Assembly (NCBI GenBank): GCA_026770025.1
Contig: JAMXDE010000006.1
Span: 930,001-994,000, forward strand
Source of the DNA: Craspedostauros australis
Taxonomy: Eukaryota > Bacillariophyta > Bacillariophyceae > Mastogloiales > Achnanthaceae
DNA: 64,000 bases
Direction: 5' to 3'
Below the pieces are notes generated by a model. The model was not told the origin of the DNA, did not search any database, and worked only from the letters and a program-made list of their open reading frames with translations. The position numbers and the translations under genes are program-made. Below are positions 10,871 to 21,091 of this stretch, one piece after another; the stretch's first letter is position 1, and every line of letters begins with the position of its first letter.

Positions 10871-13402
10871 TTACTCTCCCAACCTGCGACGGATCTCAGT
10901 TTCGAACTCTTCCACCCCGATCCGATTGGGATCGTCCACATGCAGATGTTCCAACTCCGAGTTCCAGAACAGCACCCCATCCGACATCGGATGCGACGCA
11001 TGTACGAGGAACAACGTTCTGGACAGGTTGATTACGTCCACCAACATCTCGCTGCCAATTCGCACGAGATCCTCCTCCATGTAATGAATTGGAATGTGCT
11101 CCCGATTGCGCACGGCGTTCCATTGTCCGTGCATCACGATCGTCGTGTTGCGGAAGTCTTCCCACATTGAATGAGAATCCGTCGCTAGGTAGACGCAGCT
11201 GCCGCCGGCACGCCGAAAGGCGCGGAGATAGTCCAAGTACGTGTCTTCGGGGAATGCATTGGAGATCCATTGCTTCAATTTGCGATTGCGATGGTATCCG
11301 GGATCGGGAATATGAAGGCCCAGGCAGGCAGCGCTGCTGCTTGAGGGTTCTGCCTGCGCAGTGGCGTCATGCAACCGCGGAAATGGCGCAACGTCATCGT
11401 TTGTGCCATTATGCACAACGCGTTGCATCACGCGCGATGCTTCGTTGCGGATGGATGGCCGTACGGAAGAATAGAACTTTTGAAAGACCGGCCGTGCAAC
11501 TTGTCGCATCTGCTGCATCCATTCTGTGTAGGGGATGGTCATGTCGGCACTGGCCTTGCCTCGTTTGGAACCCAAGTACGAGGTGGACGGAAAGATGGAT
11601 CGATCGGTGATCTGCTCATCTCCGAATGGGAAGATCTGGCCGCATGGCATTGATGCCTCAGCAGAAGTGGCAACAGCATTCGAAGTGATCCACGCATCCG
11701 ATCGGAACCAGGCCTTCCACAACGGATCGTTGAAACCGACCGCCGCACTTTCCTGCTTCGATTCAATCGCATGAAATGCGTTGGGAAGGTGGATGAAGAG
11801 TCGCTGGCTGATCTTGGTGGCCGGTGTCCATTGCTCCGCACCGTTGGAAATCGGTTGCGTGACATTCCAAAGTGTGTTCGTCGTCGCAGAACAGGCCTTG
11901 TGGATATTGGAATCTTTGGTTGCACCTTCTTCCCACCAACCTGGCGGACTCTTGTACCGCGACCAGGTCTCGTCTGTGATCTCGCCTTGCACGACCTTGC
12001 CGACAAGATCGCCGAACGTTTGCACCGAGAGATGTGACGGATCTTCCAGATTGATGGATTGGAAGATGAGAGCTGGGTTCCAGTAGATCGCGGATTCGGT
12101 CACCGCCGATTTGCCACCAATCAAAAAGGCGCATTTGGACAAATCCAGGATATCCCGAAGGACTTCGCTGTTGGTGCGATGGTGCGATTCCATGTCAAAC
12201 ACCGCGGTCGTATCGGATGATCGGATGGTCGACGAAGAGAATTGGAGCTTGCTTTGGACCTCCTGCGGCCACGTGGCATGGATGGATTCGATAACCTTGG
12301 TCGAATCCGTGGCAAGGTAGATGCAAGCCTTCGTCGGTCGCTGGCGCATGTATTCTAGGACGTACGGCAGGAATTCATCGATCTGCAACAACCGGCGCGT
12401 CCCTGCCTTGTCGGACCATCGAATATGCATCCCCAGGCACTTGTCATCGGCATGGATGACGGATAGTTCCTCCAGCCATGGTTGCACTCGGAATTGATCG
12501 TACTTCCGGACAATCGCCGCAGCACGTTGTCGTTGCGGCAGCAGCCACCGCGACAGTGGGATGTGCGGTTGCGCGATGAAGGATGGCATGTTGCCATACC
12601 GCCAGACCTTGGGCGACCACGGCGCGTACCGGTGCAACCCAGGCGAGATATGATAATTCTCCATCGTGATGTACGGTACCGCGTTGTCGCAGGATCGATC
12701 ACCCGGACAGTACTCTGAGATGGGTTGGAAGTAATGATTCCAAACGCCGGTGCCGGCAAACGCGTAAGTGTGGTCCGTGAGCGCGGTCTCGTTCCTGACC
12801 GGTCTGCCGGGATACATGGCATGATTGCGACGTGCATCCTGAATAGTGCTGACCTCCATGCCCTTGAGCAACCGGACCATGACGGCGGCATCGCTGCGCC
12901 CATGCACGATGGGATCGTAGACGAGATGGGAGAATTCGTCTAGATGAATCCACGGCAGCAGATTGTGGGCATCCGCGTACATGAGCTGCGCGATGACGAA
13001 TTGGAAGAAGATGGTGCCCGATGCCCCGCCGTAATCGCCGCTGCGGATGTGGAGGACGCCGTCGAAGCCATGGCAGGCCTTGTGCGTTGGTGTGCACTGC
13101 GACAGAATCTGGCTGCCGTCATCGGAGACGCGGACCGTGGAATGGCGGTGGCCATGCGACGGAGGTTGCTTGCCAGTATGAGGACTGATCTTTGGCAACT
13201 GCCAATCAGGCTGCGCAGCGCCATGAGGCTCTGCGAGAGGCAGGATCCTTCTCGTCAGGCCGATCCAAATGACAATCAACACGGAGCAGTAGGCCAGCAC
13301 CGTGAACTTGTTCACCAACATCCCCCGACTCGTACTCGAGGAGGATGACTTGCCGCCTCCCAGCCGCTTGGACTGGACGCTGCGTCGGCCATGTCTCATC
13401 AT
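10871..13402 (-). CDS. GT23-like (alpha-1,6-fucosyltransferase/NodZ-type) glycosyltransferase with duplicated domain
   Basis: About 843 residues. It is a type II membrane protein: a short basic N-terminus, then one helix (about 35-55, TVLAYCSVLIVIWIGL), then a lumenal region. Around residue 320, CLGMHIRWSDKAGT matches the HxRxxDK donor-binding motif of FUT8/NodZ. It is followed by CIYLATDS (about 365) and EVLRDILDLSKCAFLIGGKS (about 415), matching the later GT23 motifs. A second, weaker copy of the same block occurs near residue 693: CLGLHIPDPG, CVYLATDS, EMLVDVINLSRTLFLVHAS. There the Arg, Asp and Lys of the first motif are gone, so the C-terminal domain is probably non-catalytic. Probable Golgi enzyme; sugar and acceptor are uncertain. 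ATG 13402 is the first true ATG and gives a normal anchor. It converges on GDT1 (308 bp). Confidence 0.7.
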   Translation of the reverse strand: MMRHGRRSVQSKRLGGGKSSSSSTSRGMLVNKFTVLAYCSVLIVIWIGLTRRILPLAEPHGAAQPDWQLPKISPHTGKQPPSHGHRHSTVRVSDDGSQILSQCTPTHKACHGFDGVLHIRSGDYGGASGTIFFQFVIAQLMYADAHNLLPWIHLDEFSHLVYDPIVHGRSDAAVMVRLLKGMEVSTIQDARRNHAMYPGRPVRNETALTDHTYAFAGTGVWNHYFQPISEYCPGDRSCDNAVPYITMENYHISPGLHRYAPWSPKVWRYGNMPSFIAQPHIPLSRWLLPQRQRAAAIVRKYDQFRVQPWLEELSVIHADDKCLGMHIRWSDKAGTRRLLQIDEFLPYVLEYMRQRPTKACIYLATDSTKVIESIHATWPQEVQSKLQFSSSTIRSSDTTAVFDMESHHRTNSEVLRDILDLSKCAFLIGGKSAVTESAIYWNPALIFQSINLEDPSHLSVQTFGDLVGKVVQGEITDETWSRYKSPPGWWEEGATKDSNIHKACSATTNTLWNVTQPISNGAEQWTPATKISQRLFIHLPNAFHAIESKQESAAVGFNDPLWKAWFRSDAWITSNAVATSAEASMPCGQIFPFGDEQITDRSIFPSTSYLGSKRGKASADMTIPYTEWMQQMRQVARPVFQKFYSSVRPSIRNEASRVMQRVVHNGTNDDVAPFPRLHDATAQAEPSSSSAACLGLHIPDPGYHRNRKLKQWISNAFPEDTYLDYLRAFRRAGGSCVYLATDSHSMWEDFRNTTIVMHGQWNAVRNREHIPIHYMEEDLVRIGSEMLVDVINLSRTLFLVHASHPMSDGVLFWNSELEHLHVDDPNRIGVEEFETEIRRRLGE

Positions 13403-14259
13403 CTGAACACCTCCAACATGGGAGCTAGCGACCTCCACGTTCGTTTGGATCTAATCACAGCGTCAGAGGGGAGCCTCTGGTTTGATTTGGTTGGCACCTC
13501 CTTCCTCTGTGCGCTGGTGCTGTGTTGATGCGGTTGTTCTGCGGCGCTGCTTGTAGCGGGAAAGCAGCGAAGATTGTCTGTTGGGAGTGGCGAATTGGTG
13601 GCGGGTCAGCTGGGGATGAGCCTCTAATCATGGTTAATGACTCGAAGGAATCAAAGTATGATCCCAGGTCCCCACAAGGCAGAGAGGTGACGAGTGGTAC
13701 ACTTCGGGAACTTTGGAATTTGAACAACGGCAACAATTCGCATCTCGTTTCTGTCGTGGGTGCGAGGATGAGGGCGATGATAGAAGACCGATCTTAACTC
13801 AGAACAGAGGATTCGAGAAAGGCGGGTACAGAAATGCCATGTCAGTGCCATGTGCGATGTGGCAGAAAGGTCAAAGAGGACTACTATACATAGTCGTAGC
13901 TCGTTCGGGAGGGTCAGCCCCTCAGGCAAGTGCCCCTCTCTGCTGGGCTGAGGGAGAGCTCCCCACGAAGATGACTCTTCAACTTGGATCGCGAATATAG
14001 TAGAGTACAAGACACGAAAAGCAACGTGCAGAATTGTTGTGCGATTGGCAACAAGGGGGACTATTGCGAAAGGGAGAGGAAGGTAGCAGAGTGCGATGCG
14101 TGTACGCAATAGTACCGCCAAATGGCACCACCACCGGAATACTCTGGGCGTATGGGCCGCCATTCTGGGAGCTTGGCCCCCAGAGCCTTGTTGGAGACTA
14201 TTGATTTTTTGTTTGCTTGCTTTGCTAGTTATAGTTTATGATGTTGTCCTTGTTAGTGC
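13403..14259. other. Intergenic region, no gene seen
   Basis: Spacer of 857 bp between two minus-strand genes. A 170-codon minus-strand frame (13651-14163) has no domain and no codon pattern resembling its neighbours. The region presumably holds the promoter of the glycosyltransferase and the 3' end of the HMG gene. Confidence 0.5.
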
Positions 14260-16443
14260 TCAAAGAGCAAGGTTATTGTTGTTGCTCTGGTCTGGCGGAT
14301 GGTCCAGTTCCATGCTGCTCATGAATTGTTCCAGCGACGATTGTGGATCATCCATGTGATTTGTATTGCTGTTGTTGTTGTTGTTCATGTCGTTGTTGCT
14401 GCCTGCATTGAGCATGCCCATCTCGAATCCGGATCCGATGCTGGCGAAGCTCGCCCCCATCATGCCAATGCCCGCGTTTGGGTTGTTGTTCATGTGGTTG
14501 CTGTTCATATGAATTATGTTGTTGTTGCCGTTGTTGTTGTGATGGCTCAGTACCTGCATTCCATGATTAGACGACGATGCTGCCGTGTGGTTGGACACGT
14601 ATGGAAGGAGGGATGCCGACGACGCACCCATTGCATTGTTGTTGTTGTTGTTGTTGTTGTGCTGGCTCAGGTTCATGCTCGAGAACGAGGAATGATACGC
14701 CATCTGTCCGTCATCGTTGACACCGGTGCCACTCATAGCGTTGTTGCGGTCATTCTGAGCGTTGCTGTTGGTCATCATCATGGGATTAAGATTGGACATG
14801 GCATTGTTGAAGTTGACGCCCATGTTGTTGACGTTATTGTTGAGCATGTTGCTGTTGGTGGTGGACTTGTTGCTGGCGCAGTTGTTTGGCATGATGGCGT
14901 TGGCGTTGTGGAGCGCGTCATTCGAGCTCGCCATGTTGGTGTTGCTGAGGACACCGCTGCTCTGAAGCTGCTGCTGTTGCAGCTGGAGTTGTTGCTGTTG
15001 CAGGAAGAGCTGGAACTGCTGCTGCTGCAGGTGCCTCTGTTGCGATTGCAGCTGTTCCGAGCTCATGTTGAAGTTGGAGGACGAATGCTGCTGCTGCTGT
15101 TGTTGCTGCTGTTGCTGCATCATGATGAGATTCTGAACATGCAGAGATCCATCCAACCCGTTGTCGTTGAGGGTGGTATCGTAGTCGACGCTGCTCGCAC
15201 GGCTCGTTGCGCTGTGGTTGGAGCCATTGAGCGATGAGAAGGAGGAGTTGAACGTGTCCGGCGTTGTCCTGCGTGCCTGCCACGCCCGGGTGTTCCTGGA
15301 AGAGTTGGAATCGAACGGCAGATCGAAGAGGTGGTCTGATTCCGAAGAGTCCAATGAGGAGAACGAGGAATTCATGTTCATGCTGTTCGAGAAGTGGCTT
15401 CCCATGGTTCTTCTGACGTTGACCGGGGTGTTGGATGCCGCCGCTGCCATGTTCGAGGTTGGATTGTGGAATGATCCCGCACCGAAGGGAGCCTGCATCA
15501 TGGTTGCGGCTCCGTGGTTGCTGCCGTTGAGGGAGAGGCCGTGATTGTTGGCCAACATCATCATTTGCTGCTGGCGGTGAATCTGCGCCTGGAGCATGTC
15601 GCCCTCCATCTCCTTCTTTTCCTTCCATATCTTGACCTCCCTGCGATAGCGCTGCATGTCAAGCTCGGCGTACTCATCAAACACGGCCTTTGCCCACGGA
15701 GCGATGGTCTTCCATTTGTCCGCGATCGTCCTCGCCAAGTCGCTGAAACTGATCTTCCCGTGCGTCTTTCGGTGTCTCCTCTTTTCCTTCGTCTTGTTGA
15801 GGATGGTGTCGACGCTGCGCCTGATCTCTTCCCTCGTGGGGGCAACATCTTCGTGACCTTGGACGATGCGCAATCTCATGTGTTCTGTACGACATCGTAA
15901 GGCGTGTGGAGCATGCGTTGTTGTTGAGGATGTAACGACACAACAGATGATTTGATGTGAGTGAGGATGGATCAAGAGAAAAGAAAAGAGAACCATGAAA
16001 AGACTACCCGGGGCATTGCCGTCATTGCCATCATTACCATCGTTGCCGATCGCCCTTGCGTTGAAGCACAACAACGCTAAGCAAAGTAGCACCAGGAGCA
16101 AAACATGGAGCAACACATGGAGCAACACATGGACATGAACCCAGAGCAAGGCGATGACGATGCACTTACGAAAGTAGATGTTGTACGCCGAAAGCGGGCG
16201 CTTGGGCTTGTCCTTTGGTTTCTTCCATGTCCTTCGCTTGGCAGGCTTCTCAGCCGTCGGGCTGACTGTTGGGATGCTGGACATGGCTGGTTCTGGTGCT
16301 GATGCCTGTGCGGATGCGGATGCGGCTGATGTTTGTGGCTTGTCCTTTTTTAATGTCGGCTGGGTGTTGTTGGATGCTGATGGATTGTCCAGAGCCGAAC
16401 TGGACGAGACTGTTGTGGGTGCAATGGAGGTGGGTCTGCTCAT
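14260..16443 (-). CDS. HMG-box DNA-binding protein, Gln/Asn-rich, two exons
   Basis: Exons on the minus strand are 16443-16170 and 15884-14260; the phase-1 intron of 285 bp (GTAAGT...ACAG) lies inside the HMG box. Splicing converts YIYF plus a split codon into YFQHMRLRI, restoring helix 1. The product is about 632 residues. A Ser/Ala/Thr-rich N-terminus is followed by a basic stretch and the HMG box at about 78-183. The box begins PKRPLSAYNIYF and contains ARTIADKWKTI and a helix with RYRREV; it carries a longer loop than the usual 75-residue box. The C-terminal two thirds are low complexity, with poly-Gln near residue 346, other Q-rich runs and many Asn/Met/Ser repeats, as in transcriptional regulators. 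It probably binds or bends DNA in the nucleus. ATG 16443 is the only ATG upstream of the box in frame. Confidence 0.82.
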   Translation of the reverse strand: MSRPTSIAPTTVSSSSALDNPSASNNTQPTLKKDKPQTSAASASAQASAPEPAMSSIPTVSPTAEKPAKRRTWKKPKDKPKRPLSAYNIYFRKCIVIALLWVHVHVLLHVLLHVLLLVLLCLALLCFNARAIGNDGNDGNDGNAPGSLFMVLFSFLLIHPHSHQIICCVVTSSTTTHAPHALRCRTEHMRLRIVQGHEDVAPTREEIRRSVDTILNKTKEKRRHRKTHGKISFSDLARTIADKWKTIAPWAKAVFDEYAELDMQRYRREVKIWKEKKEMEGDMLQAQIHRQQQMMMLANNHGLSLNGSNHGAATMMQAPFGAGSFHNPTSNMAAAASNTPVNVRRTMGSHFSNSMNMNSSFSSLDSSESDHLFDLPFDSNSSRNTRAWQARRTTPDTFNSSFSSLNGSNHSATSRASSVDYDTTLNDNGLDGSLHVQNLIMMQQQQQQQQQQHSSSNFNMSSEQLQSQQRHLQQQQFQLFLQQQQLQLQQQQLQSSGVLSNTNMASSNDALHNANAIMPNNCASNKSTTNSNMLNNNVNNMGVNFNNAMSNLNPMMMTNSNAQNDRNNAMSGTGVNDDGQMAYHSSFSSMNLSQHNNNNNNNNAMGASSASLLPYVSNHTAASSSNHGMQVLSHHNNNGNNNIIHMNSNHMNNNPNAGIGMMGASFASIGSGFEMGMLNAGSNNDMNNNNNSNTNHMDDPQSSLEQFMSSMELDHPPDQSNNNNLAL

Positions 16444-17034
16444 GGCTGTTGTTGTTGTTGTTGTTGTTGTTGCTGTTGCTGTTGCTGTTGTGGAGACTGA
16501 TGGGACTGTTGCGGCTGCAACGAGGTTGATCGTGTGACGAATGGGTCTTGGTGAAGGAAGGAGAGAAGTTGCTGGCGGACGTGACAAGGTCAGGAACGAA
16601 GCACTTCCAGCCCTGGATGATTTCTCGTTTGTCAGAGACAAAAGCTGTGTTCGCTGTGATTCTCGGTGAAGTCTTATCACAGAGTAGATGTTTGATCCGA
16701 TTGATAAGATTGAGAGGGAGTGCCCACGTCTGCGTGCGTGAATGTATGTTGGAGGGTGGAAACGTGTGGAATCGAGTGCGAAAGCGATTGCCGAAGTGGT
16801 TGCCAAAGTGTTCCGAGTTTTATCAATGGGAAGTTGTCAATGCGCGTGTCTGCCTATGTTCATGTGCGTGCATGTGCTTTGTGTCTCTCTTTTGCTTTGT
16901 GGGAGTGCCTGTTTGGAGTTTGTCAGGATGTTATCTGGATGCTGTCGTTCTGAGCATGTGACGGAGGATTGTTCCTGATCCTTGTTCTGGCGCTTCCAAC
17001 TCTCACACTTCTTCGACCTGATCCGTCTCGGGTT

Positions 17035-17094
17035 GTTGTCGTCGTTGTCGTTGTCGTTGCTGTCGTTGCTGTCGTTGCTGTCGTTGCTGTTTCT
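17035..17094. repeat. GTTGTC/GTTGCT simple repeat
   Basis: Hexanucleotide-like tract of GTTGTCGTTGTC then GTTGCTGTC units, about 60 bp, in the noncoding region upstream of the HMG-box gene. Confidence 0.8.
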
Positions 17095-19805
17095 GGTCTC
17101 TTGGGTGGGTGGATCGATGGAGATCCAGAGGGGCAGCAAGTGATAAAGTGTGGGTGGTCGGTTGGTTGGATGGGTGGGTGGGTGGACTGATGGCTCGTTC
17201 CCGTGTTTGTTTGGTCGTTGGTGTTGTTGTGAGAGCTTGTTGCTGTCAATGCTTTCTGATGTCTTTTCCGAGTGCCCAGAGTGCTGTTGTGGTTGTAGGT
17301 GCAGCTGTGGCAGAGAGTGTGGTTGTAATTTGTGGGGACTTCCAATCCATCAACTCCTGGTGTCGACCCTCCTTGTTTCTTCCAGTGCTGTCCTCGTCAA
17401 CAGGGGGAGTTGGTTGTTGCTGTTGCTGTTGTGCGCTCTGCTTTCTGGGCTGTATCCGGAAATTCGTTTTGGCGGAGCGTGGTCTTGTGCGCGTTCATCG
17501 TATTCCCCCGCGACGTCATGACAGTGATGCTTTGCTGTCTTGGTCGTGGAACTGGAGGTGCCGGTTCACAAATCGCGTTCCCAGCGCGTACATATGTGTT
17601 GGTCGTGGAAACAAATCCCCCATGTAGCCTTTTGCTAGTTACATCGTACACCGCGCCTGCGAACTAATTTGTGTGACTTTGCGGCCTAAAGTTTCCGCGG
17701 ACAATGGTTCTCTAACATTTACACAAGACCTATGTAACCTCCGAAGTCCGCATCGTTCGATGTCCTTGCGTGTTTGTCGGGTCATTAATCGTCCGACAGG
17801 GCTGCGATGTTCCTGGTTGTATAATCATGGATGCTAACACCAGTTTATATCATGACATTGCGTTCCTCCTCAATAACTCCACAATTCGGCAAAAATATGG
17901 AAGCACAGAATAACGCACGCTACTTCGATTGCGCTTTAGAGTACTCGTGCGAATACGAGTACGACTACGACTACGAGTAAAGTATGGGCTTGGGAGGACT
18001 TGCTGGTGTTGGGCACAAGTCATCCGTCGTTTCTGGAACCTTGACCTCTCTCTCTCTGTCGGACGCATCAGCGTGACGGTGACCATCGAATGTCGTGCCA
18101 ATGAGAGGTTTGGAGGAAGCAAACAACGCAACGAACTCCATCTCACACAAGTTTCTTCGCAGTTCAATGTGGGATGGAGGTGGTAATATGTCATTCTTTC
18201 AACATCTATTGCTTCGCGGAATTGAGATGAGACTTTGGCGCGCCATCCACTATTATACTTATCTTGGATCTCTGATACACTTCACGAGAGCAGAACGACA
18301 CAAATCCGGCGAATGTGACACACCGTAGTTCAAGCATTCGATGTCATGAAACATCCTGGGCAAAACAGTCCTCGCGAATTTCGCATTGCGAGAAGACTTG
18401 CGAACGGATCCATAGATGTGCGCGCTTCTTATGGATTCGAACGTCTCTGGAGCAGGCACAGCAGCAGCACCGGGTTCCGACATCGTCGTTGCGAGGCTTC
18501 ATTGTGTCAACAACCATCACATCGCTTTCGTGGAGACGCTCCGGATAGTAGCCTATTCGGTGACTCCACGCTATTCGCACTCGTGCCGCGGACTATGGAC
18601 TCCAGCTACGGTCATGGCGATCCCATACTCACACAACTAGCTCGTGCGAACACAGAGCACAACATCAAACGGCGTTGCGGTTCTGTGCTACTTTCCTCTC
18701 CCTGGCCCACGAGAAGCCGACAATGAAGCGCAATTGTTGCCGGCAGCGGTGCACCGGCTGGCGCGAACCGCTGGTTGCCGTCGTCTTGTTCTGGGTCTTT
18801 CTCCGAACGCGGAAGTTCCTATTGAAGTTCTTCCTTCGCTTTTTGTCCTTGGTTCAACCGTTCTGCCCACGCATGGAGACGAAACCACGAACAGCAGCGA
18901 TCGCACACGTACGCAAGTCGTGTACTTTCTGTGGCCAAAGTGGTCGTGACCGGACATCGCCTCCTTTCGTCATGTGTGTTGTTTCTGTGTGATGCACTTT
19001 CTGGACGTTTCGTCGCACCTTCGACATGGAATGCGCCATGAGTATGTGTAGTATGCTACGAGTTTGTGTAGCATTGGTATTGCAACACACAAGAGAGGGT
19101 CGGTGATGTTGTGCTGCGAACGCCATTGTCTACTTGTCGCTTGTGCGGATGCCACAACACATGATTGCTCTGCGAGCTAATTGCTGATGATTTATACTAT
19201 TCTACTATCCGGCCATTCTCACAAATTGGTGCCCGCAAGCATCCATTGTGCGTCCGAGTTGCCACGAGAATCTGCGCTGTGCGTGTCTGTAGCCAAGAAG
19301 ACAAAAGAAACGTTCGCCAACTTCTGGAGGGAGACGGAGCAAAAAGACCTCCAGGAATCAGCACCAGCCCCCAGGGATCAACCTGATCTACCTGTACGAC
19401 CACAGGCTGCAAGTATGACGAATGCAGGAACACCATGACAGAACCATCCTTCCGGCAATCCAAACCAAACTTCGCCGAAGGTGTGATCCTGCTCCTCTCC
19501 TCCTTCAGCTTCAGGCGCGGCTAATGTGCGAGTTCTCCGCAAGTCTGGACCATGCCTCGTGACAGCGCATGGCGGAATTATGATCTCTCTCTCTCTCTCT
19601 CTGCATCTCGGCGCCTCTCTGTCGTTCTGACCCGATTCTCTACCCCCACAGTAGACGTGAGGAGGCCCGGCCGCATCGCCCGTGTTCGATTATCGCGTTG
19701 GTCTCACCATTTCCTGCCAACTTTTTTGCTTGACACAAGTCGTCTCGTCTTTGGAATCCAGAATTGGCAAACGCAAAATCGCCCACACCGAATAGCATTC
19801 CGCCC

Positions 19806-20471
19806 ATGTCGAGCACTGCCTGCTACGACTTTGCCGAGCACTCTACGAGTATTGCGCTGCGAATGGCAATGCTTGCCCTTGGGAGGCTCCGCCAAGACCA
19901 GCGTTCAACCCTCACATCCAAGAGTACGGGTAGAAGGTGCATTTCTGCAAGGCCCACACGCCACAGCGCCCAGTCACGACTTGAGCTACAACGTGTAGTC
20001 TACATGCTCTCTCATATAATGCCAATGCGTCCTCGTACTACTATTATGATGATGCTCGTGGTCGATCTCGCGAATGGAAACAGAAATGCCGATGGCAACC
20101 CCTTCCCTGCTCCGCTTCGGAAGGCTTTGTGCGCACGAGGCTCTGTCCGACTCAATTCCAACCGTTTGGCCACCGATCAGAAGTCCTTACAATCTGTCCG
20201 CTTGGAGTCGTGCAATGCTGAAGTTCAGGCCGCAGCTAACCACGAGACATCCAAGAAGTATCCCGAACTCAGCGGATGTGTTTCCGACAAACGATCGCAG
20301 TCCTGCCTGTTTTTGGCAGAAAAGATCTGCGCTTTGGGGTTTTGTGAGACAACAACAAGGGATTCGCACGTTTCAATTTCGGCATGGTCAACCTCCATGT
20401 TGTTTTTCGCAAGAATAGAACAATGTTTGTATTCATGTCTCTTATTTTCTCATGTCGCAGTAGTCTTGTAG
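19806..20471 (+). CDS. Weak candidate hypothetical ORF
   Basis: An open frame of about 221 codons from the first ATG. The product is basic to neutral with a few Cys and no recognised motif, signal peptide or strong repeat. It lies about 200 bp downstream of a CT-run such as precedes the transporter gene in this window. Two other frames over the same interval are also partly open, which weakens the case. It may be chance or a diverged gene remnant. Confidence 0.18.
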   Translation: MSSTACYDFAEHSTSIALRMAMLALGRLRQDQRSTLTSKSTGRRCISARPTRHSAQSRLELQRVVYMLSHIMPMRPRTTIMMMLVVDLANGNRNADGNPFPAPLRKALCARGSVRLNSNRLATDQKSLQSVRLESCNAEVQAAANHETSKKYPELSGCVSDKRSQSCLFLAEKICALGFCETTTRDSHVSISAWSTSMLFFARIEQCLYSCLLFSHVAVVL

Positions 20472-21091
20472 CGATGTGAAGAACCTCATTGCGAAATCAA
20501 ACATGGACAAATTGACTGTCCGACATAACGTCCGTACTGAAAGTGCCTTAATTCAAATTGCCTCAACTCTTCGCATGAATGCGCGCCAGATGATCACCAA
20601 AACCTGGTCACATTTTTTGGTGATAAGTCGTGTGATCTCGGAACAATCGTGCGCCACACAAAGATTGTTGCTTCCACGCCAAAAGGCAGAAGATCCCACG
20701 CGATGTCATGTCATGCCATGTCATGTGACACGAAGTGAAGTGATGCAAGGTGATGTGATGTTCCGATGGAGCATCATGCCACAGTAGTTGCTGATCCATG
20801 GCAATAGCAACCTATGTTACATCTAATTGCAAGGTCAATGACGACGCCGAGGACAACGGCAATCACAAGACCAACAACAAGAGACGTATTCGAGACATAA
20901 ATCCCAAACATCTCCAACAATCATTCAACCATCGGTGCAGCACACAATCGAGCTCGCTACACCGCAGCAACAACAAAAGCAATCGCAATAGCAGCGGTAA
21001 CTTCGTTAGCGGCTATCGTCCACCACACAGCCAACTCACGATCATTGATCCGCCAGCAACAACTACAACACCAACAAGAGCACCGACACTG

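Larger units (their letters stand above)
16444..21091. other. 4.6-kb gene-poor region
   Basis: Contains GTT/GTC-rich simple repeats upstream of the HMG gene (about 16443-17100), a TACGAGTA-rich inverted segment (about 17938-17985), a CT-run (19582-19602) and ATGTC/ATGCC-type short repeats (about 20700-20765). Several frames of 100-235 codons occur, but none has a recognisable domain. The best (19806-20471) is listed separately as a weak candidate. An in-frame ATG at 20798 would lengthen the next gene. Confidence 0.5.

Noticed and set aside
13919-13970. Possible stem (CAGCCCCTCAGG / GGGCTGAGGG) as an RNA gene
   Set aside because: Pairing is imperfect and there is no family signature.
14299-15237. 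Plus-strand 312-codon frame opposite the HMG gene
   Set aside because: His/Val-rich antisense of Gln/Asn/Met codons; no motif.
17109-17627. Plus-strand frames rich in Val, Cys and Gly upstream of the HMG gene
   Set aside because: Produced by GTT/TGT simple repeats; no domain or splice structure.
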